A stretch of DNA of 64,000 bases from Kocuria carniphila (GCF_004136555.1 NZ_NOIT01000003.1:173346-237345); one strand, 5' to 3'. Shown: positions 26,905-35,065, counted from the first letter of the stretch. The notes: generated by a model from the letters alone, not told the origin. A program made the numbers and translations.

Positions 26905-28074
26905 TCAGTAGGAGCGAGGCATGCTCAGAACCTTGGTGCCGATGAACGCCTTGATCATGTTGTTGTTCACGGGAGCCACCTGGTACATGCGGTTCTCGCG
27001 GAACTTCCGCTCCACGTCGTACTGGTCCACAAAGCCGTAACCGCCGTACGTGTTGAGACACACGTTGGCAGCCTCCCACGCGGTCTCGCTCGCGAGGTAC
27101 TTGGCCATGTTGGCCTCCACACCGCAGGGCTCGTTGGCGTCGGCCAGCTCGCAGGCCTCCCAGCGAATGGCATCCGCGCCACGCAGCTTCATGTACGCCT
27201 CCGTGATGGGGAACTGCACACCCTGGTTGGCGCCGATGGGACGACCGAACACCTCGCGGCTCTTGGCGTAGTCCACGGCCTTGTCGATGAACCAGTAACC
27301 GTCACCGATGGCCTCGGCGGCCAGCAGGATGCGTTCCATGTTCCAGCCGTCGATCACGTAGCGGAAGCCCTTACCCACTTCGCCGACCACTGCGGAGGAG
27401 GGCACACGCAGGCCTTCGTAGAAGATCTGGTTGGTGGCGTAGTTGAACATGGTGCGCACCTTGACCGGGCGCAGCGCGTCCGGCTGCTCGGCACGCACCT
27501 GGCGCAGATCAACCAGGAACAACGTCAAGCCGGCGCTGCGGTCCGCCGCGTCCTTGTCCGCCGTGCGGGTCAGGACGAGCAGGAGATCGGACTCATCGAT
27601 GCGGCTGGTCCAGTTCTTGTGGCCGGTGATGACCCAGTCGTCGCCGTCCTTGACGGCGCGGGTCTGGATGCTGGAGGTGTCCGATCCGGCTGCTTCTTCG
27701 GTGATGGAGAAGGCCTGCAGACGCAGGGAGCCATCCGCAATGGACGGCAGGTACTCCTTCTTCTGCCACTCGGAACCATGGTTGAGCACGGCCTTCATCG
27801 TGTACAGCTGGGCGTGGCACGCGGCGGCGTGACCACCGGAGCGGTTGATCTCCTCCATGATGATGGACGCCTCGGAGATGCCCAGACCCAGTCCCCCGTA
27901 CTCTTCCGGGATCAGCGCGGCCAGCAGTCGCTTCTGGGTGATTCCGTCCACGAACTCCTGGGGGTAGGAACGCTCCAGGTCTTTGGCTCGCCAATATTCG
28001 TTGCCGAAGTCGGCGCAGAAATCGCGCACGGTCTGTCGGAGTTCTGCTTGCCGTTCAGTGTCCTTGTGAACCAC
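26905..28074 (-). CDS. Acyl-CoA dehydrogenase (branched-chain/dicarboxylyl-CoA type)
   Basis: FAD enzyme that makes an alpha,beta-unsaturated acyl-CoA, here plausibly methylsuccinyl-CoA to mesaconyl-CoA or a leucine-pathway analogue. Seen: IPEEYGGLGLG, FSITEEAAGSDTSSI, GHKNWTSRI, NMERILLAAEA, REVFGRPIG, LNTYGGYGFVDQYDVERKFRE. At the position of the usual catalytic Glu after GGYGF the residue is Gln351; a Glu at 247 (NMER) corresponds to the alternative catalytic Glu of isovaleryl-CoA dehydrogenase. Length 389 aa, GTG start with AAGGGAG. Promoter holds the CAATATATTG site; maoC follows in the same operon. Confidence 0.88.
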   Translation of the reverse strand: MVHKDTERQAELRQTVRDFCADFGNEYWRAKDLERSYPQEFVDGITQKRLLAALIPEEYGGLGLGISEASIIMEEINRSGGHAAACHAQLYTMKAVLNHGSEWQKKEYLPSIADGSLRLQAFSITEEAAGSDTSSIQTRAVKDGDDWVITGHKNWTSRIDESDLLLVLTRTADKDAADRSAGLTLFLVDLRQVRAEQPDALRPVKVRTMFNYATNQIFYEGLRVPSSAVVGEVGKGFRYVIDGWNMERILLAAEAIGDGYWFIDKAVDYAKSREVFGRPIGANQGVQFPITEAYMKLRGADAIRWEACELADANEPCGVEANMAKYLASETAWEAANVCLNTYGGYGFVDQYDVERKFRENRMYQVAPVNNNMIKAFIGTKVLSMPRSY

Positions 28075-28146
28075 GCCGGGCTCCCTTCACAGTGTCAGTC
28101 GCGCTCCAATGGGTGATTCAAACCACACGCCATCGCGAGTAATGTT

Positions 28147-28156
28147 CAATATATTG
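28147..28156. promoter_or_regulatory. Operator-like palindrome CAATATATTG between acyl-CoA dehydrogenase and lyase genes
   Basis: Second copy of the 10-bp palindrome found at 25421, again in a divergent promoter region of the cluster, 73 bases from the dehydrogenase start. A weaker AATATATT core is at 28258-28265, just before the lyase start codon. Confidence 0.6.
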
Positions 28157-28268
28157 CAGTACTGCGGTGAGCTTTTCAACCCCCTGCCTGAGATTTCAGG
28201 TCACATATTTCCGCACAGATGCCGCGGGAACTCTGGCAGTAGTAGCTCTCCTGTGCGAATATATTTTC

Positions 28269-29192
28269 ATGACCTCAACGGAACAGCACGAGATTCTGAG
28301 TACCCGCACGGCGTTGTTCGCCCCGCTCACGCGCCCCGATCGCGTCCACAAGGCGCTAGCCGCCAGTCCCGCGATCGCGGATTTGGAGGACGCTGTGGGC
28401 CCGGACGACAAGGACTCCGCACGCGACAACCTCGCCGACCTCATCGGAGACGTCACGCCGGGTCGGCTCACCGTGCGCATCAACGACATCGCGACCGAGG
28501 TGGGCCAGGCCGACGTCGCCGAACTCGCTCGTTGCCTCGAGGCCACTCGCGGCTCGGCCGGGAGCAAGGCGGAAGGAGAGCTCGGGCAGACCACCGGCGA
28601 GACACCCCCCGCTGGACGAGAGAACGGAACTTCCATTGCCCCGTTCGCGGTGATGATTCCCAAGGCCGAATCCGCGGGACAGGTCATGAAGGTTGCCGAG
28701 CAGCTTCCGGACATTCCCATCGTGGCGCTGGTCGAAACCGCCCGAGGCGTCGCCAACACCACCGAGCTAGCCACGTGCACCCCGGTGGTCCGATTGACAC
28801 TCGGTGCACTGGATCTCGCCGTGGATCTCGGCTGTGAACCGCAGGGTGCGGCGATATCCTTGGCGCGAGCCAATGTGGTGCTGAGTTCCCGGCTGGGCAA
28901 TTTGCCTGCACCGTTGGACTCTCCCGAACCGGACGTACGCAATGCAGAGGCCACGGAGGGTGCCGCCCAGCGTGCGATGACCGATGGCTTCGGCGGAATG
29001 CTGTGCCTGCACCCGACCCAGGCACAGATCATTGCGAAGGCCTATCTCCCCAGCGAGGCGGACGTCGAATGGGCCAAGGAAGTTCTCGCCGTGGCCGACG
29101 GCGTCGGAACCGTGGGCGGTCAGATGGTCGACCGCCCCGTAAAACTGCGAGCCGAGCGCATTCTCAAGGACGCCGAGCAGGCCGCCTCCTAG
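28269..29192 (+). CDS. HpcH/HpaI (CitE-like) acyl-CoA lyase
   Basis: Cleaves a 3-hydroxyacyl-CoA such as citramalyl-CoA or beta-methylmalyl-CoA into acetyl- or propionyl-CoA plus pyruvate or glyoxylate. Seen: RTALFAPLTRPDRVHKAL, IADLEDAVGPDDKDSARDNL, TVRINDI (substrate Arg), IVALVETARGV (Glu ligand), LGALDLAVDLG (Asp ligand), and MLCLHPTQ. 307 aa from ATG 28269; a Ser/Gly/Thr-rich insertion (about residues 97-118) is not expected in the family. Weak ribosome-binding site. Completes the CoA-transferase, hydratase, lyase sequence of C5-dicarboxylate degradation. Confidence 0.87.
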   Translation: MTSTEQHEILSTRTALFAPLTRPDRVHKALAASPAIADLEDAVGPDDKDSARDNLADLIGDVTPGRLTVRINDIATEVGQADVAELARCLEATRGSAGSKAEGELGQTTGETPPAGRENGTSIAPFAVMIPKAESAGQVMKVAEQLPDIPIVALVETARGVANTTELATCTPVVRLTLGALDLAVDLGCEPQGAAISLARANVVLSSRLGNLPAPLDSPEPDVRNAEATEGAAQRAMTDGFGGMLCLHPTQAQIIAKAYLPSEADVEWAKEVLAVADGVGTVGGQMVDRPVKLRAERILKDAEQAAS

Positions 29193-29242
29193 CCGCGCGA
29201 GCCCGCCGGAACGTCTCACCGGCAACCCCACAGGCCCGATCG

Positions 29243-29306
29243 CCATTTGATGACGCCTTACTGCAGGGTAGGGCACCTTACCGTGCAGTAAGGCGGCACG
29301 AAATGG
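29243..29306 (+). repeat. 64-bp imperfect palindrome, copy 2 of 4
   Basis: Begins CCATTTGATGACGCC and ends GGCACGAAATGG; arms CGCCTTACTGC and GCAGTAAGGCG as in copy 1. Sits between the convergent lyase and ABC-permease genes, so it closes the dicarboxylate cassette on the right. Confidence 0.85.
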
Positions 29307-29319
29307 TTCCCACACACAT

Positions 29320-29360
29320 GCCGACGCCGCCCGCCCCGGTGGGGAGCGAGCGGCGTCGGC
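29320..29360. terminator. GC-rich hairpin between convergent lyase and ABC permease genes
   Basis: 11-bp perfect arms GCCGACGCCGC (29320-29330) and GCGGCGTCGGC (29350-29360). Same design as the hairpin at 22627-22662 that also follows a 64-bp repeat. Probable bidirectional terminator. Confidence 0.6.
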
Positions 29361-29382
29361 GGGTGCGTGGCTGGGGTTGCGG

Positions 29383-30096
29383 CTAGATCTCCGCGAACCG
29401 CACCACGGTACGGCTGGCGATAGCCGCGATCACCGTGACGATTGCGAGACCCAGCGGGATGGTCCAGCGTCCGAGTTCGCCCACGAGGTCAACCCAGAAG
29501 TCCGGCCAGGCCACGACCGCCGCAATCAGTCCGAGCAGCAAAAGCACCACTGCCACTACCGAGACCACAGTCCAAATGACACCAGCCGCACGGTAGATGC
29601 CGCCGAAACCCATTCCCGCAAACAAGCTCATGAGGCACATGAGGAACAGGGAGATAGCGACGATCAGCGGATTGCCGTTGTCCATGGCCGTGACGGTCAA
29701 GTAGCTGACGCCCACGCCGTATCCGGTCGCGGATTCAATGGCCAGCAGCACGAGGCCCACCGCCACGACCACGAGTGAAGTGATCACGAACCCCAGGGCC
29801 GTTCCGGCCCAGAAGTTATGGCGGGTACTGCCGAACGCCAATGAGCCGGCGAAACCACGATTGGCGGTCAGTGCACCGTGGGAGATCAAGAAGCCCGGGA
29901 TCGCCCAGAAGATGGCCTGGTTGTACTTGAAGCCATCACTGACCTCTGGCGGCAGCGGCAGGCCTGTGCGAATGCCAATGATGAGAGCGATGATGATCAT
30001 GATGACGGCCACCATCAGCAGGATTGCCGGAGCAATCACGAACGAGTTGACCCTGTTCGTCAGGTAGAGCGCAAGGTTTCTGCGTACGTACTGCAT
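29383..30096 (-). CDS. Six-TM membrane protein, probable ABC transporter permease
   Basis: No catalytic motif; identified by context. Seen: about six hydrophobic segments in 237 aa, an amphipathic basic N-terminus (MQYVRRNLALYLTNRVNSF), and GFAGSLAFGSTRHNFWAG in a cytosolic loop. The start codon abuts the stop of the ATP-binding protein gene (shared base 30096). The YtrA-regulator, ATPase, membrane-protein order resembles small exporters induced by cell-wall-active agents. Substrate unknown. Confidence 0.75.
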   Translation of the reverse strand: MQYVRRNLALYLTNRVNSFVIAPAILLMVAVIMIIIALIIGIRTGLPLPPEVSDGFKYNQAIFWAIPGFLISHGALTANRGFAGSLAFGSTRHNFWAGTALGFVITSLVVVAVGLVLLAIESATGYGVGVSYLTVTAMDNGNPLIVAISLFLMCLMSLFAGMGFGGIYRAAGVIWTVVSVVAVVLLLLGLIAAVVAWPDFWVDLVGELGRWTIPLGLAIVTVIAAIASRTVVRFAEI

Positions 30097-31043
30097 TACA
30101 AGCTCCTTTCCGCATTGTCCGCCCCGCGCATACCGCGTGCGGCTACGAGTTCCTGCAAGGTGACCGGCTCGACCGAAACGTTGACCTCATCGGCCCTACG
30201 GTGGTCGTCGTCAGTAGCGGTGCCATCCACCGTGATCGAGAGGATGTTGCCCAATCGGTGTTCGCGGAGAATCTGGCGATCACCGGCCAGGTCACGAACC
30301 ACGGACTCAAGGCCTCGCAGTACGAACGCACTGTCCCTGGCCTGATCGATGTCCGCGTCCACCGTGACCCGTCCGTCCTCGAGCATCACCACGTTTTCGA
30401 GCAGGTCGGAGACCTCGTCAATCAGGTGCGTCGAGAGAATGACCGTGCGCGGGTGCTCGGCCATGGCTCGGGCGAACTCCTCGTAGAACAGCGCACGGTG
30501 ACCGGGGTCCAGGCCCAGGTACGGCTCGTCCATGAAGGTATACGGCGCCCGAGCTGCCAACCCGATCACGATGACCAACGCACTGCGCTGACCACGTGAA
30601 AGCTTCACGGCACGCGTGCCCATGGGCAGGTGGAACCGAGAGGCCAACCGCTCGGCAAGCTCCGCGTCCCAGTTGGGGTAGAACGTGGGCAGGATGCGCA
30701 GCAACGATGCCGGGGTGTCGTCGTCGTGGAACTTCTGGTCCTCATGAATGAAACACGTGCGTTCCAGGATCTTGGCATTTTCCCGCGGATCCTGGCCATC
30801 GATGAGGATTTCACCCGAACTGCGGAACTTGTGATTCAGAATCACCGACATCAGCGTGGTCTTACCCACGCCGTTCGAGCCGAGCAGTCCGTGTACACGA
30901 TTGGGTGCGAACTCCACGGTGATGTCCTTCAGCACGTGCTTCTTGCCGAACGACTTGTTGAGGCTTCGAATCTGGATGCCCTGTTGACCCGTGTCCCACG
31001 GAGCACCCGTTCGATGATCTGCCTGTGGAGCTTGGGAACTCAT
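30096..31043 (-). CDS. ABC transporter ATP-binding protein
   Basis: Energises the adjacent membrane protein. Seen: Walker A GSNGVGKTT, Q-loop near HEDQKFHDD, a signature motif KLSRGQRSA (degenerate LSGGQ), Walker B YTFMDEPYLGLDP and switch His in LSTHLIDEV. 315 aa with a C-terminal extension of about 90 residues after the ATPase core. Start overlaps the stop of the upstream GntR gene by four bases (ATGA); its own stop meets the permease start, so all three are coupled. Confidence 0.92.
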   Translation of the reverse strand: MSSQAPQADHRTGAPWDTGQQGIQIRSLNKSFGKKHVLKDITVEFAPNRVHGLLGSNGVGKTTLMSVILNHKFRSSGEILIDGQDPRENAKILERTCFIHEDQKFHDDDTPASLLRILPTFYPNWDAELAERLASRFHLPMGTRAVKLSRGQRSALVIVIGLAARAPYTFMDEPYLGLDPGHRALFYEEFARAMAEHPRTVILSTHLIDEVSDLLENVVMLEDGRVTVDADIDQARDSAFVLRGLESVVRDLAGDRQILREHRLGNILSITVDGTATDDDHRRADEVNVSVEPVTLQELVAARGMRGADNAERSL

Positions 31044-31402
31044 GGTGTGTCCTTTCTAATGAGCGCAACCATGTCGTCGAGGGACAAACCCAGTCGCTGT
31101 GCCTCGGCCACTGCCGGGCGAATGAAGTCTTCGTCGAACGCCTTGCGGCGTTCCTCGCGCAAAATTTCGGGACCGTTGGCATCCACGAACGTTCCTATTC
31201 CACGACGCCGCACCAGGACTCCCTGGTCGACCAACCGTCCCAGTGCCTTCCCCGCCGTTGCGGGGTTGATGCGGTAGAACGCCGCTAGCTCGTTGGTGGA
31301 GGGCACAGCCGAGTCCACCGGGTAGTTGCCCTGGAGGATGTCGTCCGCAATCTGGTCAGCCAGGACCATGAAGATCGGGCGACCATCTTGTCTCGGTGTC
31401 AT
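31040..31402 (-). CDS. YtrA-subfamily GntR transcriptional regulator
   Basis: Short GntR repressor typical of small ABC-transporter operons. Seen: winged helix at residues 8-75 with PIFMVLADQIADDILQGNYPVDSAVPSTNELAAFYRINPATAGKALGRLVDQGVL (in family order: I-A-D-D-I-L-Q-G, P-S-T-N-E-L-A, N-P-A-T), then only ~45 residues for dimerisation, diagnostic of YtrA. 120 aa; GAGGAGGTGTC before the ATG. First gene of the gntR-ATPase-permease operon, probably autoregulated through the repeat at 31434-31454. Confidence 0.9.
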   Translation of the reverse strand: MTPRQDGRPIFMVLADQIADDILQGNYPVDSAVPSTNELAAFYRINPATAGKALGRLVDQGVLVRRRGIGTFVDANGPEILREERRKAFDEDFIRPAVAEAQRLGLSLDDMVALIRKDTP

Positions 31403-31433
31403 GACACCTCCTCTGGTTGTTTGGTTCCTTACT

Positions 31434-31454
31434 CCACTAATTAACCACTTAACC
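31434..31454. promoter_or_regulatory. Tandem CCACT-type repeats in the YtrA-GntR promoter
   Basis: Direct repeats CCACTAATTAA and CCACTTAACC lie back to back 32-52 bases upstream of the regulator start in an AT-rich island. Candidate autoregulatory site or promoter; inference only. Confidence 0.35.
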
Positions 31455-31531
31455 GATGAGCCGTCAAGAGCTGGGGGCGAGCGGGTTCGAGGGGGCGGCG
31501 AGAAAGGTCGCGGGACCGATGAGGGGCAGAA

Positions 31532-31595
31532 CCAAATGATCCCGCCTTACTGCACGGTAGGCGGGTCTACCGTGCAGTAAGACGGGATGAAATGG
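31532..31595 (+). repeat. 64-bp imperfect palindrome, copy 3 of 4
   Basis: Begins CCAAATGATCCCGCC and ends GGGATGAAATGG. Inner arms TTACTGCACGGTA and TACCGTGCAGTAA are exact complements. Located between the ABC operon promoter and the 3' end of the carotenoid operon. Confidence 0.85.
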
Positions 31596-31664
31596 GTGTG
31601 AGTAGGCACCGGGCCGGACAACCATGCCAACAGCTTCAGCGCCGGCCGAGGTGGCGCCCCAGAG

Positions 31665-32534
31665 CTACCGGACTGCGACCCACCAAATGAGCAGCATGGT
31701 CACGAAGAAACCGGTGAGGTAGTTCAGCCACAGGAACGTCTTCCACCCGGCGTTGGCCCGTCCGGAATCGGCGTCCGTGACGGAGCGGAAGCGGAGCACG
31801 TTCACCAGGTACGGCACCGCGAGCAGCGCGGCCAGCTGACCTGGCCAGTCGGTCAGGAGCATCAACAAGCCAGCGCCGGCATACAGCGCGGCGGACACCC
31901 ACACCGTGGGTCGGGCACCGAGCACCGTGGCCACAGAGGCCAGCCCGCCGTCACGATCCGGAACCACATCCTGCACGGCGCCGAACATCTGCGAGGCCAT
32001 GCCCCACAGGAAGAAGCCTGCCAGCAGGCCCCACAGCCCCACCGTGAAATCCGCTCCCGCCAGTACCAGTCCGTAGACCGCAGGCGAGACGAAGTGCGTG
32101 GATGAGGTCACGGCGTCCAGGAACGGCTTTTCCTTGAACCGCAGTCCCGCCCACGAGTACGCCACCACCGCGAACAGGGACACCGCGAGCACCGCGATCG
32201 ACCACGGATTCCCGGTGACAACGGCCCAGCCCGCCAGGACCAGCACGAAAGGGACCGGCACCAAGCAGGACGCGAGTAGCACCGAGCGCCGTGCAGACCT
32301 GTCCACGACTGCACCTTCCACACCTCCCTTGCGGGGATTGCGGAGGTCCGATTCGTAGTCGAACACGTCGTTGATGCCGTACATCGCCAGGTTATAAGGC
32401 ACCAGGAAGAACACAGTTCCGAGCACCACGAGCCACCATGGCAGTCCCCCGGTCAGCAAGACAGCTGCGGTGAACGGATAGGCGGTGTTGACCCAGCTGA
32501 GCGGCCGGGATGCCCAGAACAGTTTGCTAATCAC
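31665..32534 (-). CDS. crtEb: Lycopene elongase (UbiA-type prenyltransferase), C50 carotenoid synthesis
   Basis: Adds C5 units to lycopene ends to make C45/C50 carotenoids. Seen: UbiA fold with about 8 membrane helices and the two Asp-rich motifs NDVFDYESDLRNPRKGG (residues 55-71) and QDVVPDRDGG, diagnostic of lycopene elongases. 289 aa from GTG at 32534, which overlaps the crtYf stop by eight bases and has GGGAG upstream; a longer N-terminus would lie within crtYf. Last gene of the crt operon. Confidence 0.9.
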   Translation of the reverse strand: MISKLFWASRPLSWVNTAYPFTAAVLLTGGLPWWLVVLGTVFFLVPYNLAMYGINDVFDYESDLRNPRKGGVEGAVVDRSARRSVLLASCLVPVPFVLVLAGWAVVTGNPWSIAVLAVSLFAVVAYSWAGLRFKEKPFLDAVTSSTHFVSPAVYGLVLAGADFTVGLWGLLAGFFLWGMASQMFGAVQDVVPDRDGGLASVATVLGARPTVWVSAALYAGAGLLMLLTDWPGQLAALLAVPYLVNVLRFRSVTDADSGRANAGWKTFLWLNYLTGFFVTMLLIWWVAVR

Positions 32535-32952
32535 GCGTCTCCCGCGGGTTGTCGGTGTGAGTGCTATCAGCTGCACCCTGAGTGGACTGGCCACGCTGAG
32601 CACGGTTTCGGCCTGAATCATGGGATCGCCCCTGCGCGCGCTGCGAGGCATTCACCCGGCCGCCCAACAGCAGCCACAGCCCCGGCAGCAGGATTACCCC
32701 GGCCAACGGGTAGGCGAAGTCTTCGAGCGGGGCCAGGCCCACCTGCACACCGGAGATGTTCTGGTCCGTATAGGTCATGATTCCGGCGGCGATCATGAGG
32801 TTGTCGAACACGGCGGTGAGGACGAACAGCAGCACGGTCGAGACGCCCAAGGCACCCCAGAAGAGCGGTCCGGGCCTACGCAACACCACAGCCACGATCA
32901 GCACCAGGACAGCAAGGCCCAGAAAAGTGAAGTTCACATCCCAGTAGGTCAC
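32527..32952 (-). CDS. crtYf: C50 carotenoid cyclase subunit (CrtYf-type)
   Basis: One half of the heterodimeric cyclase that closes epsilon/gamma-type rings on the C50 chain. Seen: small membrane protein with three hydrophobic helices, TYWDVNFTFLG start, ALGVSTVLLFVLTAVFDNLMI, and GVQVGLAPLEDFAYPLAG with the conserved P-x-E-D/E motif of lycopene cyclase-domain proteins; hydrophilic Arg/Ser/Gln-rich tail. 141 aa from GTG 32952, whose GTGA overlaps the crtYe stop. Confidence 0.88.
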   Translation of the reverse strand: MTYWDVNFTFLGLAVLVLIVAVVLRRPGPLFWGALGVSTVLLFVLTAVFDNLMIAAGIMTYTDQNISGVQVGLAPLEDFAYPLAGVILLPGLWLLLGGRVNASQRAQGRSHDSGRNRAQRGQSTQGAADSTHTDNPRETRD

Positions 32953-33389
32953 GGCCGGTCCCCTTTGAGTGCGCGCGGTCCCCCGCCGGAGGAGGTACCA
33001 TCCGCTGCGGAAGCCCCCGAGCGCCGTCGTTGGTCCAAAGTGCCATCGGCAGAAGAACCGCGCGACGTACCGGCCCGCGAGCGCAACCAGCGCCAGAGCA
33101 CGGGTGCACCCAGGATGTAGATCATGGTCTGGTAGCAGAGGAACGCCAGGAAGAAGACCTCCTCTAGAGGCAATTCGGGAGCCACGAAGATCCCCAGCGT
33201 GAGCGAATTCTCCCCGTGCCAGAACAACCCGTTGATGATGCCCACCACGTCCCACGCGAGGAAGAACAGCACGCCCACGATCAGCACGATCCAGGCTCGC
33301 ATGGGCGCCCCGGACCAGAAGTAGAGCTTCCAGCGGCGATCGATCAGGGTGTAACAGCCGATGAACACGAGCAACATCAACAGGTACAT
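32949..33389 (-). CDS. crtYe: C50 carotenoid cyclase subunit (CrtYe-type)
   Basis: Partner of CrtYf in end-ring formation. Seen: three or four membrane helices, FLAWDVVGIINGLFWHGENSL, and APELPLEEVFFLAFLCYQTMI with the P-x-E-E motif of heterodimeric lycopene cyclases; Ser/Gly/Arg-rich cytosolic tail. 146 aa. ATG shares one base with the crtI stop. Confidence 0.88.
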   Translation of the reverse strand: MYLLMLLVFIGCYTLIDRRWKLYFWSGAPMRAWIVLIVGVLFFLAWDVVGIINGLFWHGENSLTLGIFVAPELPLEEVFFLAFLCYQTMIYILGAPVLWRWLRSRAGTSRGSSADGTLDQRRRSGASAADGTSSGGGPRALKGDRP

Positions 33390-35065
33390 CAGTCGGTGCG
33401 CTCCCCTGGGTGGGCAATGTGGGTAGCGGGCCGGGAGGGTGAGCCCACGGCCGGGTCTGGATCAGACCCGGCCGCGGTGTTCGCCGCAGATTTTTCCCCG
33501 GGGGCAGCCTCCCTCACTGCATCAAGTACTACTTCGGACGAGATGAGGCACATAGGTACCCCGATTCCCGGCCGCACGGACGATCCCGCGTAGTACAGCC
33601 CCTTGATTCCCCTGTCGCTCACACCTGGCCGGAACAAAGCCGATTGGGTGAGCGTATGCCCGGGGCCAAGCAGAGATCCGCGCCACGCGTTCACGTTGGA
33701 CACGAAATCAGCGGGACCATAGGTTCTGCGTACCTCGATCCGCTCTGCCAGGTCTTCAATGCCTGCCCATCGGGCGAGTTGGGCCACGGCGGCATCTGCC
33801 ACCTTTTCGACCTGCAGTGAACCCGGTTGGTTCATCTCGGCCGTGTGGATCCCTCCTCGTCCCCATTCGGGCACGGCGGGCGACGGAACCAGAATGAACA
33901 GGTTCTCGTCGCCGTCCGGGGCGGACCCCGGGTCGGTAGCGGACGTCATGCACACGTACATGGATGTCTCGTCCGCAAGTTCTTTGCCCTCCGCGATGCG
34001 CGCGAAGTTGTCCAGCCAATCCGCCGTGAACAGCAGATTGTGATGGACCAGTTCGGGCAGCTTTCCGCGCACGCCCAGGCACACGAGCACCCCGGAGGGT
34101 CCCGGGTCTCGGCGCTTCCAACGCGATTCGGGCGCACGGAACGGCTGCGGGAGCAATTCAGTTTGTAGGTGGTGCAGATCGGTCGCGCCGACGACGACGC
34201 TCGCGGCCTCCCGCTCCTGCGTCCCGTCCTCGAGGCGGTAACGCACGCCGGTGACGGCGCCGCGGCGTCGGCCCAGTCGAGGCGGGAATTGGCCGGAGGA
34301 GCTCAGGTCGATGCCGGTGACCGTGGCACCGGTGACGATCTCCACTCCGGCCTCCCGCACGAGGCGTTCCATGGCGTCCACGAGTGCGGCGAAACCGCCC
34401 TGCGGGTACTGCACGCCGTCCGTGAGGTCCAGGTGGCTCATCAGGTGGTACATGGCCGGGGCCGAATCCGGGGCGGCGCCCAGGAAGACCGCGGGGTAAC
34501 CCAGGATCTGGCGCTCACGCGGGTCCGGGAATCGCTTGGCGATGTAGCCCTCCATCGAGTCGCTCAGAAGCGCACCCAACCGGGGCAGGTTCTTGAGCAC
34601 CTCGGGGGTCATGAGCTCGAGGGGCTTGGTGAAGTTCGTGTAGAGGAAGTACTTCTTGGCCAGCTCGTAGACCTCGGCGCCGGACTCGAGGTAGCGCTGC
34701 AAGGCCTTGCCGGAGCCCGGGTCCAGTTGTTCGAAGAGCTCCCCCGCTTCCCCGGACACCACGTCCACGGGTTCGGAATCCAGGTGCCGTTCGAAGAACG
34801 TGCGGTAACCGGGGGTGAGCTGACGCAGGTCCAGTTCCTGGTCCGCACCGGAACCCATGAGGCGGAACCAGCGGTCGATGACTTCGGGCATGAGGTACCA
34901 GCTGGGACCCGTGTCGAACCGGAATCCCTGCGCGGACCAGCGACCCGAGCGCCCGCCCAGGGTCTCCTGTTGCTCGAGGAGCACAACGTCATGGCCGTCC
35001 TTGGCCAGCAGACCGGCCGTGGCCAGGCCCGCGAACCCGCCGCCGATCACCACCGTGCGGCTCAT
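33389..35065 (-). CDS. crtI: Phytoene desaturase
   Basis: Four-step dehydrogenation of phytoene to lycopene, FAD dependent, membrane associated. Seen: N-terminal dinucleotide fold VVIGGGFAGLATAGLLAKDGHDV, DTGPSWYLMPEVIDRWF, GGFAALVDAMERLVREAGVEI and the C-terminal bacterial-type signature GLYYAGSSVRPGIGVPMCLISSEV. 558 aa with a ~30-residue disordered C-terminal extension. Start overlaps the crtB stop by four bases. Confidence 0.93.
   Translation of the reverse strand: MSRTVVIGGGFAGLATAGLLAKDGHDVVLLEQQETLGGRSGRWSAQGFRFDTGPSWYLMPEVIDRWFRLMGSGADQELDLRQLTPGYRTFFERHLDSEPVDVVSGEAGELFEQLDPGSGKALQRYLESGAEVYELAKKYFLYTNFTKPLELMTPEVLKNLPRLGALLSDSMEGYIAKRFPDPRERQILGYPAVFLGAAPDSAPAMYHLMSHLDLTDGVQYPQGGFAALVDAMERLVREAGVEIVTGATVTGIDLSSSGQFPPRLGRRRGAVTGVRYRLEDGTQEREAASVVVGATDLHHLQTELLPQPFRAPESRWKRRDPGPSGVLVCLGVRGKLPELVHHNLLFTADWLDNFARIAEGKELADETSMYVCMTSATDPGSAPDGDENLFILVPSPAVPEWGRGGIHTAEMNQPGSLQVEKVADAAVAQLARWAGIEDLAERIEVRRTYGPADFVSNVNAWRGSLLGPGHTLTQSALFRPGVSDRGIKGLYYAGSSVRPGIGVPMCLISSEVVLDAVREAAPGEKSAANTAAGSDPDPAVGSPSRPATHIAHPGERTD

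Noticed and set aside
31470..31500. GGGTTCGAGGG as a tRNA T-loop
   Set aside because: No cloverleaf can be formed around it; no tRNA was found in any intergenic region.
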